From positions 40,660,032-40,724,031 of the forward strand of contig NC_091188.1 in assembly GCF_040958095.1 (NCBI RefSeq): DNA of 64,000 nucleotides, in the 5' to 3' direction. Of the stretch, positions 33,001 to 43,794 are shown piece by piece. Numbering within the stretch: the first letter of the stretch is position 1; every line of letters starts with the position of its first letter. The notes below the pieces were generated by a model. The model was given only the letters and a program-made list of their open reading frames with translations. It was not told the DNA's origin and did not search any database. Source of the stretch: Procambarus clarkii (taxonomy: Eukaryota > Arthropoda > Malacostraca > Decapoda > Cambaridae). Made by a program: the position numbers and the translations under genes.

Positions 33001-33195
33001 AAAGTAAAGTGCAAAGGCAACACTACTCTCAAAACTTTAGAGAAATTAGTACCTTTAGAACTGGCCAGGAAAGAAGACGTACAACGACTTCCAGCACCCG
33101 ATACGCCAGTACGGGACATACGTCCCCAACGGACTGCTGCACAACAATGTAAACTCAAATTAAAGCAGCACTATAATTCTGAGGGAGAAGAATAG
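30040..33195 (+). CDS. BEL/Pao pol region: RT, RNase H, integrase
   Basis: Visible in order: reverse transcriptase with ADISKAFLRVGL and catalytic-loop ENLYVDNFQGT; RNase H with HVFCDASGKAYGTVAYL and WSDNEAVLQWV; the integrase zinc region with HH...CVVCRRYDA; the integrase core with TTGVDFTGAL, MISDNGSNLV and PPRAPWHGGFYERMV (DDE pattern); and the Pao C-terminal domain (DUF5641-like) with LNPGDIVLVDSD. Function in the family: copies RNA into DNA and inserts it. It ends about 50 bp before the 3' LTR, so nothing env-like follows. Confidence 0.93.
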   Translation: MAQNQLRSQVLRLQRQPENLKLYHEIIQKQLDDKFIKVVTNDNPKEGHYLPHHHVQKDSATTPLRIVFNCSAKMGQNSVSLNDCLQTGPSLTQRLYDVLLKFRIGTYAYTADISKAFLRVGLQEEDRNYTKFLWIKDPNDPNSEIITYRFASVLFGATSSPFLLQATLDTHLKKSNSPNKTEISENLYVDNFQGTANSESKLLDIYHEANRELMGANMPLQSWVSNNDRLKQLITTEFPDYQVPEMTKVLGVQWNTTTDQLTIKSVETDTTNLTMRKLLSQVSKPFDPLGLLSPILINGKMIIQECWQQKIGWDDLLTPALQEKWQGLVKDLSILESVKFPRNTTVNEKEPIKLHVFCDASGKAYGTVAYLVSNGQANLLTSKARVAPLKKRSLPQLELTALLLGVRLAHYLIKALSHIHFTETVVWSDNEAVLQWVKNNNSKNPYVSNRVKEIRELSAGYKLRYVPTKENPADYLSRGLTLRQLTKAEMWFNGPQWLISDQWPEQKPQVIVTNVTVSTENPELPQTLVIDPARYSELNKLVGVTQVVFDFLKKIGIKHNFPSALRYWVKRAQTDTFGTEIDNVPKKLQHDLGLWLDTDNYNLIRCGGRLQHADIDLEAKNPILLPRHHIVSKLIVLHIHKYCTLHGGVLDTLTELRQQYWLPQGRQTVKSIIKSCVVCRRYDARVCPYPGPPPLPKERVIHIHPFETTGVDFTGALTLTGTKDKKPVKAYICLFTCATTRAVHLEVTPDMSAEAFLQAFRRFASRRSCPKLMISDNGSNLVAGEACLRKIWTHPKVRTALTQRQCYWKFIPPRAPWHGGFYERMVGTVKRSLRKTLHRQKIDLQELQTVTIEIEARVNNRPLTYLSDDALQREPLSPAHLMYGRPLKTLVSLTDEEPEDPSYVKESDLVQRFKHLSGVISRWNDVWTREYLTALREYHYGANNPYNRINLNPGDIVLVDSDGPRSEWPIGEIVSVHPDSQGILRIVKVKCKGNTTLKTLEKLVPLELARKEDVQRLPAPDTPVRDIRPQRTAAQQCKLKLKQHYNSEGEE

Positions 33196-33247
33196 TGATC
33201 GCAGTCCTTACCGGGACTTCGACCCGTGTTCTGCTCCCTGGGAATTA

Positions 33248-34330
33248 TGTCGGGAAACCGACACACACACACACCCACACACACAAATAACACAGTCTCC
33301 CCTAGTCTATACTCCCTTCAGGATGGAAAATGGGAGACTCCGTGACGTCATCGACTCCGTGACGTCATCAAAGTCATCGTATATTTACATTATGAAACAT
33401 TGTTAATAGATTAGTTTAGTCTCTAAAGTTAACAAAAAAGTAATCACTAAGAATGAATATAATTATTTACATCAAATAGTAGCTAGGTTCCCTTGTTAAT
33501 GTAAAATTACTTTGAGTGAAGAACCAGAGCATAAGAGCGTCACCGGGAGAGGAAGGCGTCCATACATAACAACAAAACATGGGATGAGCATACCACGCTG
33601 TCTTAACTGGTGTAAACAGCTAGACACCCCATTTACGTGTCAACACCAGCAACACAGCCTAACAACAACTGTATCCGTCTACCAAGTATTGTTTATTATT
33701 CAAGTGCACTGATTAATATAAATATGTAGATGGTTATGTCGTAGGACATCCCCAAAATCACCGTACGTGTACCCCATTACAGCCCCCACAGTTCATGTCA
33801 TACCTGTAATTGATATGTTTAGGGAACTTTGATTAATTCCTTGCATCCCATACAGGTAAATTGTGAGAAGAGCTTCAAGAATCTGTGCAGACAGTTGGTT
33901 CATACACATAATTAACTACTTGTTTGCCAAGCCTTGTCATTCCCACCAGCCGCCATTACGTGGCACAAAGAGGCAGGGCCACACCCATCTTGAGGCTACA
34001 CCTACACGCCTTACTAGGCCCATTCTACTGGCTCAGCTAAGACATTTTAGTATAGCAGTAGCAGTAGATATAATTAATTACTTATAATGAAATAACTGAA
34101 ATAATAGTTTTAAAGGTAAACAATTGGTAGTTTAAGAAGGAACCATAACAAAGTGGTTTAGGCTACCAATTGTCCCTCCCAATGGTGTGTAAGAAGATTT
34201 CAGGCAGTTTACCAGTACATACAGTCCACTTAATTAATACTTACTTACTAAGAAAATAAATAAGACATAACTTTATTTTATTAAATCAATTTGAAAAAAG
34301 AGAGATTAGCTGCCTGGAATTTACCCCACA
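33248..34330 (+). repeat. BEL/Pao 3' LTR
   Basis: Same length (1083 bp) and nearly the same sequence as the 5' LTR, including both CRE palindromes (33343-33350 and 33360-33367) and the terminal TGTCGG/CCGACA pair. AATAAA words occur near its end. Confidence 0.96.
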
Positions 34331-34605
34331 CTCGCCTTGATGTGTTGACCAGACCACACCAGAGCTATGTCGCGCGTGTGTGTGTGTCCTCGCCTTGATG
34401 TGTTGACCAGACCACACCAGAGCTATGTCGCGCGTGTGTGTGTGTGTCCTCGCCTTGATGTGTTGACCAGACCACACCAGAGCTATGTCGCGCGTGTGTG
34501 TGTGTGTCCTCGCCTTGATGTGTTGACCAGACCACACCAGAGCTGTCGCGCGTGTGTGTGTGTGTCCTCGCCTTGATGTGTTGACCAGACCACACACTAG
34601 AAGGT
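34331..34605. repeat. About 61-bp minisatellite, target of the BEL element
   Basis: Between four and five units containing CTCGCCTTGATGTGTTGACC, CACCAGAGCTATGTCGCGCG and a short (TG)n. The left flank of the BEL element (26010-26044) ends in the same unit sequence, so the array existed before the insertion. The last unit runs directly into the dispersed repeat at 34606. Confidence 0.9.
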
Positions 34606-34667
34606 GAAGATGACGTTTCGGTCCGTCCTGGACCATTCTCAAGTCCATTGTGTTTTGTATGAATTCG
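34606..34667 (-). repeat. Dispersed repeat end with hairpin and GAAACGTC
   Basis: The minus strand reads GAGAATGGTCCAGGACGGAC then CGAAACGTC. GGTCC and GGACC pair around AGGAC. A second copy lies at 43795-43855, and a diverged piece at about 3268. The family is unidentified. Confidence 0.6.
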
Positions 34668-35160
34668 ACTTCACCTAGATGTGCTTGTAGGGTCGAGTTA
34701 GGCTCCTGGCCCCGCCTTCCAGATGTTCCTAGATTATTCCAATGACTCATGTCTCACGTTTTTATCACATTTATATGTCAAAATGTGAATTTAATTAGTT
34801 TCAGGGATTTCTGCCTCTAACTTACTCTATTTCTCGACAGCTCTGACACTGAGAAAGTTAGTCCTGGTGTCTGACTCATGTGTGTCACCAGTTTCTATAT
34901 GCGACTCTTTGTTGTGTTGTTCAAAACTTTGAACAATACTGTTTTGCCTACGTTGTCAAACAGAATACCTTAGAATCTTTTACAATGCCCCCCCCCCTCT
35001 CTCTCTCCTTTTCTTCAGTGTGGTGAGGTCCAGTTCTTTCATTTTTTCCTCATAGCTCAGTCCCCTCAGATCCGGAACGAGTCTTGTTGCATATCTTTGG
35101 ACTTTTTCCAGTTTCTCCTTTTCCTTTTTCAGGTAAAGGATCCATGTTGGGGATGCATAT
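34668..35160 (-). mobile_element. CR1-like LINE 3' fragment (subfamily C)
   Basis: Tail variant AGCACATCTAGGTGAA-like, followed by ORF2 C-terminal coding with many breaks (words matching VPDLRGLSYEE and LEKVQRYATR equivalents on the minus strand). More diverged from LINE-A than the other copies, with an internal CT run near 34990-35005. Confidence 0.7.
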
Positions 35161-36335
35161 TAAAGAGTGGGTTTCGCCCTCAATATACATGTGGAAATGA
35201 GGCCCGCAGGCCCACATATCCACCACAGCCTGGTTGGTCTGGCACTTCGGACGATGAGCCCCGAAATCATCGCAAGGTAACTTTTAGGAACCCAAATTCG
35301 TCGTCAGAGCACGGAGCAGTGACGTCAACGCCATCTGTGAGTCCGCTCCTGAAACCCCCACGAAATGGACGACGCCATCTAGTGGTGGCAGGAATATGCC
35401 AGCTCGACATGCTAGATTCTTGTCCTGGTAGCTCGTGAGGTAGCTAGTGCTGACCTCTGGTGAGGTGGTGCTCAGAACATCAGCGCCAGCTATTGAGCTA
35501 GAAGCTGTACGTTTGTGTATAAGCCAGTAAGTTATGTTGCCAAGTGGTTCCCATGTAGTGTCCCAGTACTGATGTGTCTACTTTCACAGAGTCAACATAG
35601 GGCTGCTGTGATCAGGAAGAGTCAGTCTACCCAAGGCAGCCAAGGTCTCTTCACCAGTCTGCTTTGCAGAAGCAGTGAGCCGCCGCTGGACGAGAACTGT
35701 AGTGTTCAACTGTCTGCCTGAGAAGTGTCAGTGATGGGATTCGCCGTACCCGGGGCTGGCTGGTGGAAGAGACGGCCGACTGTGGTGCCGAACGAGGAGA
35801 GTAACCAGCGAGTTACACGAGGCTCCTGCCTAGGGCTCGCAACCCTAGTATTTGCTCGTGAAGTGGCCTAACAGCGTGAGGCTGATTGGTACCTGCCAGC
35901 TACAGGCTGGACTGTGGTTGTGGGCCTTCACGACGAGGAACCCAGTGGAATTGTGATTTGGCTGGCCTCTGGCCAGGGTAGATTCATCGTGGTTTCCTGG
36001 TACCTGCTGAGGGTAGTGCCGCGGAATAAAAAACCAGGCAAGACTGCACGGAGTGAGCTTCGCCAAGTGTTCAGCGTCTTCAGAGCGAGACGATGATGTA
36101 CATTGTGTAGTGATATTTCCAGTTTGACCTTTATATATCTATGGTGGTGGGAAGACTAATTATACATGGTATAAAGTGACGAACTTGTGTATTTAATGTG
36201 CCTCCCCTTTTCATTTTACTTGCATTACTGAACTCGCCCCTTGAAAGCCTCTACTAACTTTGGGCCGGATACCCAAACTCTAATACCATCAGAAAAGAAC
36301 CCGGTTGCGTCCCATAAGGGCCATAACAGTATCCG
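35161..36335. other. Unassigned 1.2 kb, possible old repeat
   Basis: Contains a retroposon-tail-like stretch (35240-35285), a TGACGTCA site near 35320, a CTCF-like core (minus-strand CCACTAGATGGCGTC, about 35371-35385), and frames of 60-73 residues without motifs. Some features recall an LTR, but no terminal repeats or partner were found. Confidence 0.35.
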
Positions 36336-36820
36336 CTTTCATGGGCTCCCCCCCCCCCCATATCTGGCCCATTGGCGCTGTGAGGGGGCTTAGTGGACGG
36401 CTGCTGGAGTGTGATGCTCCGTGGGACAGTCCTCTGTTCTTTTGTGGCCTTGCACTCCTGCTGCTGTCTTCTCTAATTGTGCCGGATCGCTTTTCCTTTT
36501 GTTTTGTTTTTCTCCCCCTCTTCTCCTATCTGCTTGTCGTTTCCTGCCGACCTTTTGCTTGTTTTGGTTATTCCTTTGGACTTCTTCTATTTTGACGCCC
36601 GGGTGCTTGAGGCGGCATACTCTTGCACCCGTAGAACTGTAGTACCCAACGTCTCGAGCGTGGGGAACCTTTTATTGTCAATCCCCCTTTCGTCGCTGAA
36701 CCCGATCTCGATGGACTGACGGTTCTTAAAGTGGCGTATACTCACGACACACCACTGGGGGGCCCCGGCATGAATCGGCAATAGCTTCCTGTTGGGTGTC
36801 CTGCCTCTAATTGTAGCTCC

Positions 36821-38630
36821 ATGGTGGGTATGGGAGCACATTCGTGGATGAATTTCTTTCTCTTCGTCCATATGTCGTTGAATGTTTCTGTTGTACCCTC
36901 TCGGGCTCGTGGGGTAGGCGACCAAGCCCCCGAGTCGGCCTGTATTGGAAGACCAGGCTCTGTAGCCCCTGCTGCATTGGGCCCCGACCTCGCTCCTCCT
37001 TTGACCATCCTGATTTCTTCCCCCAGCTCCCCTCCCTCCTCTGTGGTTGGGTCGAGCCTCCAGCCCCCAGTGGTGACCACTTCGTCCCCTGGTGCGGCTA
37101 AGTCTCTCGTTGTGACTACTGCGCCTTTTGACCCCTCTCTCTGGGAGTTCTCAACACTGTCAGCGCCAAGGCCGCACTCGCTCGTTTCCTTCCTGTACTG
37201 ATGCATATCAGGCCTTGTTTGGTCCTGCTTCATGGGCCAAATACTTTGATCTCCCTCTTGATTCTGCGCCTCCTGACGATTTCTCCCTCCATCGGCATCT
37301 TGTTGATTCTGTGGATGCGTCTGTTACCTTCAACCCCACTCGTCTCGGTACACGTGTCGTTGCTGCTCCTTCTCAGGATGCTGCTTCCCGCTTGGCTGCC
37401 TTATCCTGCCTTGGCGAGATCTCTGTTCGGGTCTCAAAGAACGCTCGGTTGATCTTCACAACCCTTTGTGTTGTGAAGATCACCGTTGATGGTAGGACCC
37501 TTCCATCCTGTCATTCTTGCTGGTACCAGGTGCTCTGTCCAGGAGTATATTCCTTCTCCTCGGCTTTGTAACAAGTGCTGGAGGTTTGGCCATGGTGCCC
37601 TCTGCTGCTCTGGGAGTCTCTCTCTCTCTGTCCTTTGTATGGGGGTGAAGGTCACTCTAAGTCGGAGTGCACTTCTCCCCAAGCTCGCTGCCTCAACTGC
37701 GGTGAGGCCCATCCTACCTTCTCCTGTGCCTGTATCCATTACAAGCTTGAGGCAGCCGTCCTCAACTTGAAGCACCGGGAGCATTTATCTTTTCCCGAGG
37801 CGAGGCGCCAGGTTCGCCGGCTCCCTCCTTATGCTAACGTCTCTTTTGCTCACGTGTTGCGCTCTTCCTCTCCTCGTCCTTCCCACCTTCCTCAGACTCA
37901 CAACCGTTTCCGGGCCTTGGACCCTGATACGCCCACTGCCCCCTCCTCTGTTCCTTTGAGTTCTGTCCCGAAGGGTTCCCATCCTGGTCCTCTGTCTGGG
38001 GTTCCCCTTCTTTTTACCCGGTATGTCATGTCTCCTGTGTCTTCTTTTTCGTCTCCCTCCGCTCTTCCTTCCCATCCTTCTCCTCCATCTATTGACTCTC
38101 CCCGCCGCCTGTCGGTGCAGGCGGATGTCCATCGCTCTCCTAACGGCCATCATGTGTGCTCTCGTTCAGCTTCTCCTGTTGAGACTCTAGAATCCATTGC
38201 CCGGTACGTAGTTGCTGGGACACCGGTCTCTTTACATCAGAAGCGTAAGCCTGGCTCCTCTCCTTCCTCTTCCCCGGCGGATAAGAAGGCTTCGCTTTCT
38301 TCCTCGGCCCCTACTACTGGCTCTATTGCTCCTTCCCCTCCCATTTCAGTGGTTGCACCCCCTGTTCCTGCTATGGAGGTTTCTTTGGCCCCTGCTTCCC
38401 TCTCAGTTGCTGCCCTTGCTGAGGTGCGCTCCCCTCTTTCTACTCCCCCTCTTCCTGTTGCTGTCCTTAACTGCTCCTCTCCGTTGTCTCCTCCTCTTCC
38501 TCCTCCTCCGGACCCCGCCCGCCCACCTCTGGTCTGTTCTTCCACTTCCTTCCCTCCTTCTTTGCTCAGTTTACCCATGCCCCCTAACCCTGACTTTGCT
38601 GACCCTGATCCCAACCCTGATATTCTTTAA
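36821..38630 (+). CDS. LINE ORF1, gag-like zinc-knuckle protein (frameshifted)
   Basis: About 600 residues in at least four frame segments. The N-terminal part is Pro/Ser-rich (from MVGMGAHSWMNF at 36821). The middle contains LCNKCWRFGHGALCC, then the regions GGEGHSKSEC and CLNCGEAHPTFSC: three CCHC-type knuckles in a row, which bind RNA in this family. The C-terminal 250 residues are Ser/Pro-rich low complexity ending PNPDFADPDPNPDIL. The start is uncertain because the first segment is out of frame with the knuckles. Confidence 0.75.
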
Positions 38631-38698
38631 CGTGCTATGTTGCTCTTTCGCCTTTGTTTCTTCCTTGTTCTCTGTTGTTGTCCTTTCTCTTCTCCTCG

Positions 38699-41600
38699 AT
38701 GTCTATTCTTCAATGGAACGTTCGAGGTTATTACGCCAATTTCCTCGAACTCCAACTTCTGATTTCGCGGTTTTTGCCCCTTTGTGTCTGTCTCCAGGAG
38801 CCGATGCTTGGTGCTCGTCCTGGTCGTTTTCGTGGCTATTCCTTTCTCCCCCCCCCCCAGACGTTGCTGGGATCCGAATTCTTCTGCTCTCTTGATTCGC
38901 ACTGATTTTCCCTTTGTCCCCTTACTTTTTCCTTCACCTCTCCATTGTTCTGCTGCTCGTATCTTTGTGGGGAAATGGTACACAGTTTGTTCCATTTATC
39001 TCCCCCCCAAGTGTCCCGCTTTCTCTTCCTGATTTGAAACACCTCCTGGACTCCTTGCCGGAGCCTGTGCTCCTGCTGGGTGATTTCAATTGTCGTCATT
39101 CTCTTTGGGGTGATGTTCTAACGAATACCCGAGGTCGCTTTCTTGAGCTGTTTATCCTCTCTTCTTCCCTGTCACTTCTGAATTCTGGTGAGCCCACTCA
39201 TTTGGACTCTCGGACTTGTACCCTTTCCTGTCTTGATTTTTCTCTTTGCTTTTCTTCTCTTTACTTAGATTTCACGTGGCAGGTTCTTGATGACCTCCAT
39301 GGCAGTGACCATTTTCCCATCCTTGTTTCCTTTTTCTCTTTTCGCCCTTCCCTCTCCTTCCCTAGGTGGCAGTTTGCTAAGGCGGACTGGAACCTATTTA
39401 CCCTCAGTACTGCTCTCTCTGACCTCTCCCTTCTGTCTCTCCCTCGTGCTCTCCTCCTTTTTTATGACACTGTCTTCGACGCTTCCCTCCGCTCTATTCC
39501 TGGCTCTTCCTCTCGGGGTCCACGGAAGTGCGTTCCCTGGTGGAATGCGGACTGTGCTCAGGGTGTCCACTGCAAGCTTGCAGCCTGGAAGAGGCACCGC
39601 CGTCGGCAGACGGCCGATTCTTTTCTTTTCTTTCCGAAAGCGAGTGCGGTGGCCCGTAGGGCCATCTGTACGGCTAAACGTGAATGTTGGGCATCTTATG
39701 TCTCCACAATTACGTCCGACACTCCTCTGCAACAGATCTGGAAGCGTATCCGTAAGATAGCGGGTAAGTTCGTTCCCGATGTTTCACTGGTCCTTCACCT
39801 CCATGGTACTCTTGTGGCGGATCCGTTGCAAGTCGCTTCCGAACTGGGTTCCCACTTTTCTTCTGTTAGCTCTGGTCTTCATCTTCTCCAATCTTTCCTT
39901 CTTCGTAAACCTGTCCTTGAGTCTCGTCCTTTAGATTTCTGCACTCGTCTTCGACTTCCCTATAATGATCCCTTCTCTCTCTCTGAACTTCGTTCTGCCC
40001 TGGCCCTCTGCGGTTCTACGGCGGCGGGCTCCGATGGTATTCATTGAGATGCTTCGCAATCTCCCTCCGTGCACGTCTCAGTATTTACTGAGTCTGTATA
40101 ATCAGATCTGGGAGTCGTCGTCAGTCCCTGAGGACTGGCTCGGTGCGATTGTCCTCCCTGTTCGCAAACCGGGGTGTCTGGGTACTTCCCCTAAGGACTT
40201 TCGCCCTATTGCCCTCACAAATTGTCTGCAAACTCTTTGAACGTATGGTTAACGTTCGTCTGATGTGGTTCCTGGAACACCATCACCTCCTCTCCCCTTC
40301 TCAATTTGGTTTCCGCAAGTGCCGCAGCACGACAGATGTCCTGGTGAACTTGGAGGTCTATATTCGTACTGCTTTTGCTGCGAAGACCTCCATTGTTGCC
40401 GTCCTTTTTGACCTGGAAAAGGCTTAAGACACCACTTGGCGATATCATATTCTATCCCAACTTCATTCTTTTGGCCTTTGTGGTCATCTCCCTCTCTTTC
40501 TCCGCAGCTTCCTCTCTCGTCGTTCCTTTCGGGTGCGCCTTGGTACCGCTCTCTTTGCCTCTTTTCAGCAATACGAAGGTGTGCCCCAGGGTAGTGTTCT
40601 GAGCACTACTCTTTTTCTGGTTGCCCTCAATGGTCTTCTTTCCTCTCTTCCTTCAGGTTTCTTCTCCGCTCTCTATGTCGATGATCTTACCCTTTGCTGT
40701 CAGGGTGATGATTCGCCTCTCCTTCAACGCCGGCTTCAACTTGCAATTGATGCCGTGTCGTCTTGGGCCACCGATCATGGCTTCAAGTTCTCTACTTCTA
40801 AGACTTTTGCCATGACTTACTCAGAAACGGGTCGTTCTTCGTCCCTCTTTGTCACTTTATGGTCATCCCCTTGTGTACAAAGATTCCGCGAAGCTTTTGG
40901 AGTTATTCCTTGACACTCGTTTGTCTTGGTCTCCCCATGTCTCTTACCTCCGTGTTGAGTGCTCTAAGGCCCTTGCCCTCCTTCGGATATTGTCCCATAC
41001 TTCTTGGGGGGGCGGATAGGCGCACTCTCCTTGCTTTATATTCCTCTCTCATCCTTGCTTAAGCTCGATTATGGTTGCCCTGCTTACTCGTCTGCTTCTC
41101 CTTCTACTCTTCGCCGTCTTGATGCTTTGCACCATACTGGGTTGCGCCTCAGTTCTGGTGCCTTTCGTTCGACTCCCGTCCTTAGCTTGTATGTTGACAC
41201 TGGCTTCCTGTCTCTCCAGGACGGCCATGATTGCTACTATCTTCGCTATCTTGTGCGGTCCTTACAACATCCTTCCTCTCGCCTCTGTCGTGCTTTAACT
41301 TTTACTCTTCCTGCGGTTTCTGTTCCTCTTCACCACCTCCCTCTTTCTGTCCGGTTATCTCGCCTACAGGATTCTTTTTCCGTTTGTATTTCTAATGTTT
41401 CTCCTCGTGTTGTTCCTTCTTTGCCCCCGTGGTGAGTCCCTCTTCGCGGTTTTGTACATCCTTGACCCACGTCACTAAAGCTTTTACCCCTCCTACGGCT
41501 CTAAAACGCCTTTTTCTTGAGCACTTTTCTTCTCACTCCCGCTCCGTTTCTGTCTTCACCAATGGGTCTAAGTCTGCGGACAGTGTTGGCTACTCTGTTG

Positions 41601-42370
41601 TTTTTCCTGATCGCACTTATATGTGTTGCTTACCTCCGGAGACAAGCATCTTTACAGCGGAGCTTTTTGCTATTCTCTATGCTCTTCGTCTCCTGCTTTC
41701 TCATTGTCAGTCTTCCTTTGTAGTTGTTGACTCTCGTAGTGCCCTCATGGCTCTCGCGTCCTTTAATCTGGTTCATCCAGTAGTTGTCGAGATCCAGCAT
41801 TGGCTGTTTCTTGTTCACAGTAAATTTAAGTCGGTTCAGTTTTGTTGGGTTCCCAGCCATATTGGTGTGTCTTTAAATGAGCGTGCGAATGCTGCCACCA
41901 AGGAAGCTGTCCGCTCTTGTCCCATCTCTCGTAAAGGTATTCCATATTCCGACTTTTACCCGGTTATCCATTCCTCCGTCCTTACCTGTTGGCAGCCTTC
42001 TTGGTCGTCTGTTACTGGTAACAAACTACGTACTCTTAAGTGCTGTGTTTCCTCGTGGCCGTCCTCCTGCCACCGTAACCGGCGATGGGAAACAGCTCTG
42101 GCGAGGTTGCATATTGGCCATACGCGCTTAACCCATGGTCACTTGATGGAGCGCTATCCTGCTCCTTATTGTCCTAATTGCATTGTCCCTCTTACGGTCG
42201 TGCATGTCCTTCTTGAATGTCCTGACTTCCAGGACGAGCGTGTGTCTTGCTTTCCGACCGCCCCTCACAGTCGCCTGTCCCTCAATATAATTCTTGGTGA
42301 CTTGGATACTTTTGATATCGTTCGCCTTGTGTGTTTTTGTTCTCGTATTGGCATCCTTGGTGATATTTAG
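38699..42370 (+). CDS. LINE ORF2: endonuclease-RT-RNase H (frameshifted)
   Basis: Starts MSILQWNVRGYYANF, the usual opening of the AP-like endonuclease, which continues with LLLGDFNCRHSLWG and DLHGSDHFPI. Then come linker PWWNADCAQG and the reverse transcriptase: [36 protein letters not shown] and catalytic YVDDLTL. RNase H follows (VFTNGSKSADSVGYSVVF; CWVPSHIGVSLNERAN), then a terminal zinc motif CPNCIVPLTVVHVLLECPDF. About 1200 residues, cut by roughly six frameshifts and one or two stops. The role in the family is nicking and target-primed reverse transcription. Confidence 0.88.
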
Positions 42371-42461
42371 CGCCCTCTGATTATCCCGCACATTTGATGG
42401 TGCTACATAGCCTTCCCGGTTGGGTGCCTTATTTTGATAATTACTTACTTTCATGGGCTCC

Positions 42462-42916
42462 TCATTTGGGCCCCTCTTAACATGTCCTCCCAATAGAACG
42501 TAGCATTTTGACGTACACTCTACCTAAGGCCTAAAATCATCGTACTAGATAATGGAAGCGGCTCGCGAAATTGACGTACTGTCTCGTTTTCTGTTTTGGG
42601 TCCTCTGGTAGGTTAGGAGAGGACACTTCAGTATGACAATTTCTTGACGTTGGGAAGCCTTCGGAGGACAGGGTGAAAATCAACCCTCTCAACCACCCCA
42701 TCTATCTCTCCAACCCCCCGTCAACCACCCCAGCAAGTAGTCAACCACTCAGCGTGGTGTTTTCGTCGCCAGCGCCCGTCGTGAGAGCCATCCCGAACCT
42801 TCAGGACCTGCGCCCTCCAATTCCTTAGATCCCATGATAGGAATGTTAATGACTGAGGGAAGAAATATTTCTGCCATAAACCACTACGACCTTCTCTCTT
42901 CCAGCCAGCGCTTCCA

Positions 42917-42924
<8 letters not shown>
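42462..42924. other. No gene seen
   Basis: Unique sequence after the LINE target duplication. It contains C-rich direct words (CAACCACCCC) near 42690-42735. Confidence 0.4.
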
Positions 42925-43371
<447 letters not shown>

Positions 43372-43500
43372 CTCACATCTTGCCCTAAACGCTGTGCGTA
43401 TTAGTGGCTTTACGCATAGTATGTACTAGCTTTATCTAGAAATCCAACATTGTTTGTAACTCATCATGTATCTATTACCTGAATAAACATTATTATGTTT
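43372..43500 (+). mobile_element. LINE 3'-tail fragment sharing the SINE-D end
   Basis: TTGCCCTAAACGCTGTGCGT and ATTAGTGGCTTTA match, with few changes, the body end of SINE-D (TTGCCCGAAACGCTACGCGT, ACTAGTGGCT). It then has its own end with an ACCTGAATAAACATT polyadenylation-like word. Likely the tail of the LINE that moves SINE-D. Confidence 0.55.
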
Positions 43501-43794
43501 TCTATCTTAGATCTCCGACGTCGTTATCACTGCTCCTGTGACGTCAGTCTAAGCTTCGTGGTGCTGCCGCCACGCGCGCTGCTGTTGTTTCCAAAAGTAA
43601 ACAAAACACCAGACTGTCTCCACACGCTCCTTCGACGCCGTTTGCTGTTGGTTACTGTTGATCTGCTTCTCCTGCACCTCAAAGTTAAGTCAGTGTTAAG
43701 TAAATGCAAGAACACCATAGTCTTCTGGACGAAAGAGTTGTGCAGACAAGGAGTCACAATCACGTGGTTGAAATTGGTTACCAAACCACACACT
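43501..43794. other. Unassigned, includes a CRE-like site
   Basis: Contains TGTGACGTCAG near 43538 and a CGCCACGCGCGCTGC stretch. Frames of 88-102 residues on both strands show no motif. Confidence 0.35.

Larger units (their letters stand above)
26045..34330 (+). mobile_element. BEL/Pao LTR retrotransposon, nearly whole, young
   Basis: 8.29-kb element with two direct 1083-bp LTRs (26045-27127 and 33248-34330), each TG...CA, and a 5-bp target duplication CTCGC (26040-26044 and 34331-34335), as usual for BEL/Pao. Between them lie a leader with a primer-site-like TGG shortly after the 5' LTR, a gag region, and protease, reverse transcriptase, RNase H and integrase regions in the normal Pao order; no envelope-like frame is seen. 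I count about five differences between the LTRs (roughly 0.5 percent), so the insertion is very recent. It looks close to whole, with perhaps one or two breaks. It sits inside a minisatellite whose units continue at 34336. Confidence 0.95.
36350..42447 (+). mobile_element. I-group LINE, full length, 14-bp TSD
   Basis: 6.1-kb non-LTR retrotransposon bounded by direct copies of CTTTCATGGGCTCC at 36336-36349 and 42448-42461. The 5' edge is a C run, then a leader of about 470 bp, ORF1, ORF2 and a short 3' UTR ending near TTTTGATAATTACTTA without a long poly(A). Gag knuckles plus an ORF2 with endonuclease, reverse transcriptase, RNase H and a C-terminal zinc motif fit the I group (I/Nimb-like); Jockey and CR1 normally lack RNase H. 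Both ORFs carry several frameshifts and a few stops, so the copy is inactive. Codon content is C/T-rich, unlike the AT-rich flanks. Confidence 0.9.

Noticed and set aside
33196-33247. Envelope gene downstream of BEL integrase
   Set aside because: Only about 50 bp separate the end of pol from the 3' LTR, so there is no room for one.
34606-34667. A complete hammerhead ribozyme
   Set aside because: Only a stem-II-like hairpin and GAAAC are visible; the CUGANGA core and a closing stem III are not. Kept as a low-confidence observation only.
35161-36335. Solo LTR or old LTR element
   Set aside because: CRE-like site and general composition recall an LTR, but I found no second copy, no TG...CA ends with a duplication and no coding nearby.
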